Below are positions 61,701 through 64,000 of a DNA stretch of 64,000 bases, piece by piece. Made by a program: the position numbers and the translations under genes. The DNA is from Enoplolaimus lenunculus (Eukaryota > Nematoda > Enoplea > Enoplida > Thoracostomopsidae): contig JASANG010003746.1 of the NCBI GenBank assembly GCA_030248215.1, forward strand, positions 62,001-126,000, written 5' to 3'. The first letter of the stretch is position 1, and each line of letters begins with the position of its first letter. The notes beneath the pieces are model-generated. The model searched no databases, had not been told where the DNA came from, and saw only the letters and a program-made list of their open reading frames with translations.

Positions 61701-61872
61701 AATCAATGTCTACAACGTGAAACAAATTCAGTTTAATGCGCAAAACATATCGTTCACTAATTCGAAGGATCATTCGAAATACGCTGTTACATTTGGTAAT
61801 ACAAGCGGCGGTGTTGCCAATGAGTTGGCATGGATATGCATTGGAGACATTAATCGACAGGTTAGACATTGA
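52724..61872 (+). CDS. Deoxyribonuclease II family protein (acid DNase; nuc-1/crn-6-like)
   Basis: DNase II enzymes digest DNA at acid pH in lysosomes or after secretion, clearing apoptotic and dietary DNA. Exons: 52724-52824, 53287-53473, 54638-54710, 55219-55374, 58258-58455, 59929-60016 and 61686-61872 (TGA). Phases close to 329 residues. A signal peptide (about 1-20) is followed by ACRNKLAVAVEWFTAYKYPK and GTGYVGYS. Catalytic motif 1 is GHTKG (about 117-121), then GFWLIHSVPHYP, SYPPTGHSYAQSFICVTFP, an SLLTETW block, and catalytic motif 2 DHSKYAV (about 296), then ELAWICIGDINRQ. The usual Trp after DHSK is Tyr here. A strong acceptor (atttcag) ends 18 bases before the ATG, a possible trans-splice site. 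Introns 4-6 are packed with transposons. Confidence 0.93.
55860..57010. other. GC-richer block in DNase II intron 4, possible retroelement remnant
   Basis: Unlike its surroundings this block has many CCCC/CCCAA words, direct repeats of cccaagattcccc type, and a poly(A)-signal-like aataaag near 57000. No protein domain is visible. A decayed LTR or similar element inserted in the intron is the likeliest source. Confidence 0.3.
58622..59820. mobile_element. Nested CCGG-family hAT-like elements in DNase II intron 5
   Basis: A copy starting gcaaccggaattataaaat (58626) follows the 33320 copy closely. It is interrupted at 58823-59275 by a TA-flanked MITE, resumes at 59276, and is then joined by a second copy starting CAGGGTGCAACGGG at 59306 and ending near 59818 (CACCCTG). 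At least three insertions are stacked. Confidence 0.6.
58823..59275. mobile_element. Tc1/mariner-like MITE, complete copy
   Basis: Ends TACTGTATTGACCCGAATAA and TTATTCGAGTCACTACAGTA. It splits an older CCGG-family copy at a TA. Confidence 0.65.
60412..60830. mobile_element. Tc1/mariner-like MITE, complete copy
   Basis: Ends CACTGTAATGACACGAATAA and TTATTCGGGCCACTACAGTA. It lies in DNase II intron 6, in the same family as 24234-24604. Confidence 0.6.
60899..61511. mobile_element. 613-bp TIR element (GGTTCACGTTATA family)
   Basis: Ends AATGCGGGGTTCACGTTATA and TATAACGTGAACCCAGCATT. The interior has repeated CATATGATATTC words. Partial relative at 38931-39434. No transposase. Confidence 0.6.
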
Positions 61873-62154
61873 ATACCAAGGTGTAGACGGATAGTAATAA
61901 TAACAGCGGAAACGGATAGTTATCAAAATAACGGAAACGGAAATTGAAGTATAAAAGTTTCAAAGATGTTTTTATGCCAGCACAACAGGGCATGCAAATA
62001 TCCTCTTGGCTTTCAAAATTTTAAAGTAAAAAAATAGCGGATGCATCAAAATTTTTTAAGATTTTGGCTGAATTTTGCAATGATTATTCCATTCACATAA
62101 GTAGACCAATTGCAGCATATTATCTGTAATGAACAACTGTGATATGCTTACTAT

Positions 62155-62860
62155 CAGGGTGAACTAGATAATATCCGTTTCCGGTAAAGGTCGGTGTCCC
62201 GTTTCCATCATAGAAATAACGGAAATTCTTTTATTTTTACGCAAGATTAGTTCTAAATGACGCATATATCTGGCAATTTTTCATTGCAGATATGCTGCAA
62301 TTGTTCGAATTGAAATAAAAATTACGAAATTCGACTAAAATCTTAAAAATTTCGACGCATACGCTGTTTTTCGGGCCTTTTCCGTTATCCTCCTCCAGCC
62401 CGCGTTTACCCAAAAAAGGTTCGATTTGAAAAATTTTTGCATATTCGAACTTCTCATAACCTCCCCTGATCATTCCACGCCTAAATTTAATTTTTTTAAA
62501 AATTCGATTTGTTAAAGGTTCTGAGGTTCCCCTTGGGACCCAATTTATTTCACAATAACTCGTTTAACAATCGTCTAATTACGGAAAATTTAACTCCATA
62601 CCACTCAGCTTTTATAAAGTTTTTGACTAAAAATTTGTTTGGGTCCCAAGGGGACCTCGGGGCCTTAAAAATCAAATTTTACAAAAAAATCAAATTTAGG
62701 CGCGGAATGATCAGGGGCAGGGAGGTCACGAGAAGCTTTTTGGTCAAACACGAGCTCTAGGGAATAACGGAAAGACCCATTTATTTTTTCTTTATGCGTT
62801 TTCCGTTTCCGTTATTTTTAGTAACCGCTAACGCTCACTATAGGTGGCACCGCATATCCG
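62155..62860. mobile_element. CCGTTTCCG-family element carrying a foldback insertion
   Basis: The left end is CAGGGTGAAC with CCGTTTCC words; family sequence resumes near 62785 (gcgttttccgtttccg). Between them 62371-62543 and 62639-62779 form inverted arms (tcgggccttttccgttatcc, and a ccttgggacccaa turn) around a 95-bp loop. Another partial family copy in the opposite orientation precedes it (61885-62150). Confidence 0.55.
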
Positions 62861-63294
62861 GGTATAAAAATATCCGGATATCCGATTTGAAAAGAAATAT
62901 ATCTTGATAGTTGAATGTAAAACAATAACTGATGCATACGTATCGCTAATGCTTAGTCTCCACAAAATCGGTTACAGAATGAATAAAAATAACAGATAAA
63001 CTGTTTGAATCGAAGTTTCTGAATTGTTTATGTAACATTTTTGACGTCACTGTTAGGGTGCTCTTATAACAGCGAATACGTTGTCCATTAAATTTGTGTC
63101 AACTGCTAATATTCTTTCAGGAAGGTCAGAAGGCTAGAGGTGGCGGCACGCTCTGTATCAGTGACAACAGTTTGCACAACGCGTACAAGTCAATCATTTC
63201 TGGATACGAAAAATGTTGAACATGGGTTACCGTACCCATGTTTGAAGCAGGTCTCGAACACAAAACGTGAATATAATCCCAGCATGAAAAGTCT

Positions 63295-63641
63295 CACAGC
63301 GCTTCGGAATCGGATTTTGATATTGTTTTAATCCTACTTGTGATAAATCCTACTTGTTCAGATATGTTGCATAAAAATGCTGCAACGTTTATCTATTAAA
63401 ATTGTTTTCAATGTGTTAGCTTATCAATAACTGATTGTAGTTTAACTTTACAGAACCAAAAAATGATTGCCAATTTGTTCATGTGACGTTTTTGAGAATT
63501 GTTGCCAGCCGACAGACATCCAAAATCAATATTATGCTTGTTAATACAAATTATCCGTATAGTTACAAAATTTGTAATTCCGGTTCCGCTATAAATTTGC
63601 TGTTCCGATGCCCATATAATCCAGTTCCGCTTTGCACCCTG
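63295..63641. mobile_element. CCGG-family hAT-like element, minus orientation
   Basis: In reverse it starts CAGGGTGCAAAGCGGAACTG and follows the 30103-30579 copy, including its internal ggataatttgtattaacaa block. Confidence 0.6.
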
Positions 63642-63793
63642 TCCTACGGACAGTAAACAAAACAACCACCAAGCATACAAAACAACCACCTAACACACAA
63701 GAGTTACTTGAACTCTGCATAACAGACTTGAAAAATTACAAATAAATAATCTGTTAATTCCAAACAAAAACAGAGTTAAATACAGCACAAAAT

Positions 63794-64000
63794 TCACTTA
63801 GATAGCATCTGATCAGGTACAGGCAGATTGGATTTAGTATCATTATTTGACAAGCTTGTAACACCGTCCGCATTAAAGGATTTTGTTGGAGTCATAACAG
63901 TGATTGGAATAACTCGTCCAGCGCCGGAAGAAAAATCAAAATTTGGAGAAACAACAATTTTAGTAGGCTGCGAATGCTGAACAGTTGTAGATGAAGGATT
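63794..64000 (-). CDS. C-terminal end of an unidentified protein (continues beyond the window)
   Basis: An open minus frame of 68 codons ends at TGA 63794-63796 and runs off the window edge. It is Ser/Thr/Pro-rich (VSPNFDFSSGAGRVIPITVM, then LPVPDQMLSK). The composition and absence of stops look like a disordered C-terminal tail of a larger protein. No family is recognised. Confidence 0.5.
   Translation of the reverse strand, partial: NPSSTTVQHSQPTKIVVSPNFDFSSGAGRVIPITVMTPTKSFNADGVTSLSNNDTKSNLPVPDQMLSK

Overview
The window looks like a repeat-rich, AT-rich nematode chromosome segment. The main evidence is a cuticlin/ZP-domain gene whose signature matches nematode CUT proteins, a nematode-type cuticle collagen (membrane segment, SCNC motif, Gly-X-Y exons, CPCPP tail), a C-terminal fragment of an UNC-53/neuron navigator homologue, many degenerate copies of the nematode telomere word TTAGGC, and start codons that often sit just downstream of an isolated 3' splice acceptor, as expected for spliced-leader trans-splicing. 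Introns are long (up to 4 kb) and full of small transposons, unlike Caenorhabditis. I could not place the species. All exon coordinates were worked out by eye from splice signals, reading phase and family knowledge.

Layout. 408-4287 (+): last five exons of an unc-53/NAV homologue. 7700-12725 (-): five-exon cuticlin-like ZP protein with a long Pro/Asn-rich linker, a candidate furin site and a C-terminal membrane anchor. 12867-17997 (+): uncertain exons of an unrecognised gene, with phase-compatible exons at 17381-17514 and 17877-17997. 19903-25421 (+): six-exon cuticle collagen. 26414-32782 (-): 13-exon PLAA/Doa1/UFD-3 (WD40, PFU, PUL) of 839 residues. 34550-37064 (-): four-exon CLYBL of 331 residues. 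42200-44515 (+): dead CR1-like LINE with a PHD-finger ORF1 and an endonuclease ORF2, cut off at its 3' side. 44516 to about 47870: a decayed Polinton/adintovirus-like gene cluster with its own promoters. 49209-49685: a CAA/CAG-repeat ORF flanked by perfect hairpins. 52724-61872 (+): seven-exon DNase II of 329 residues. 63794-64000 (-): the C-terminal end of an unidentified gene.

The host genes do not form one pathway. Two (ZP, collagen) belong to the cuticle, one to neuronal guidance, one to ubiquitin/p97 turnover, one to mitochondrial CoA metabolism and one to lysosomal or secreted DNA digestion. Between and inside them lie at least four families of short terminal-inverted-repeat elements, several with readable 8-bp target duplications and nested insertions.

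The most interesting part is 44.5-47.9 kb. Divergent genes of a virus-like element are separated by a tandem 72-bp repeat array carrying canonical heat-shock elements (alternating GAA/TTC units) and CCAAT boxes. Several of its genes share the same TATA-to-initiator layout, and two share a 42-bp promoter block. This suggests a stress-responsive mobile or viral element, now partly broken by frameshifts.
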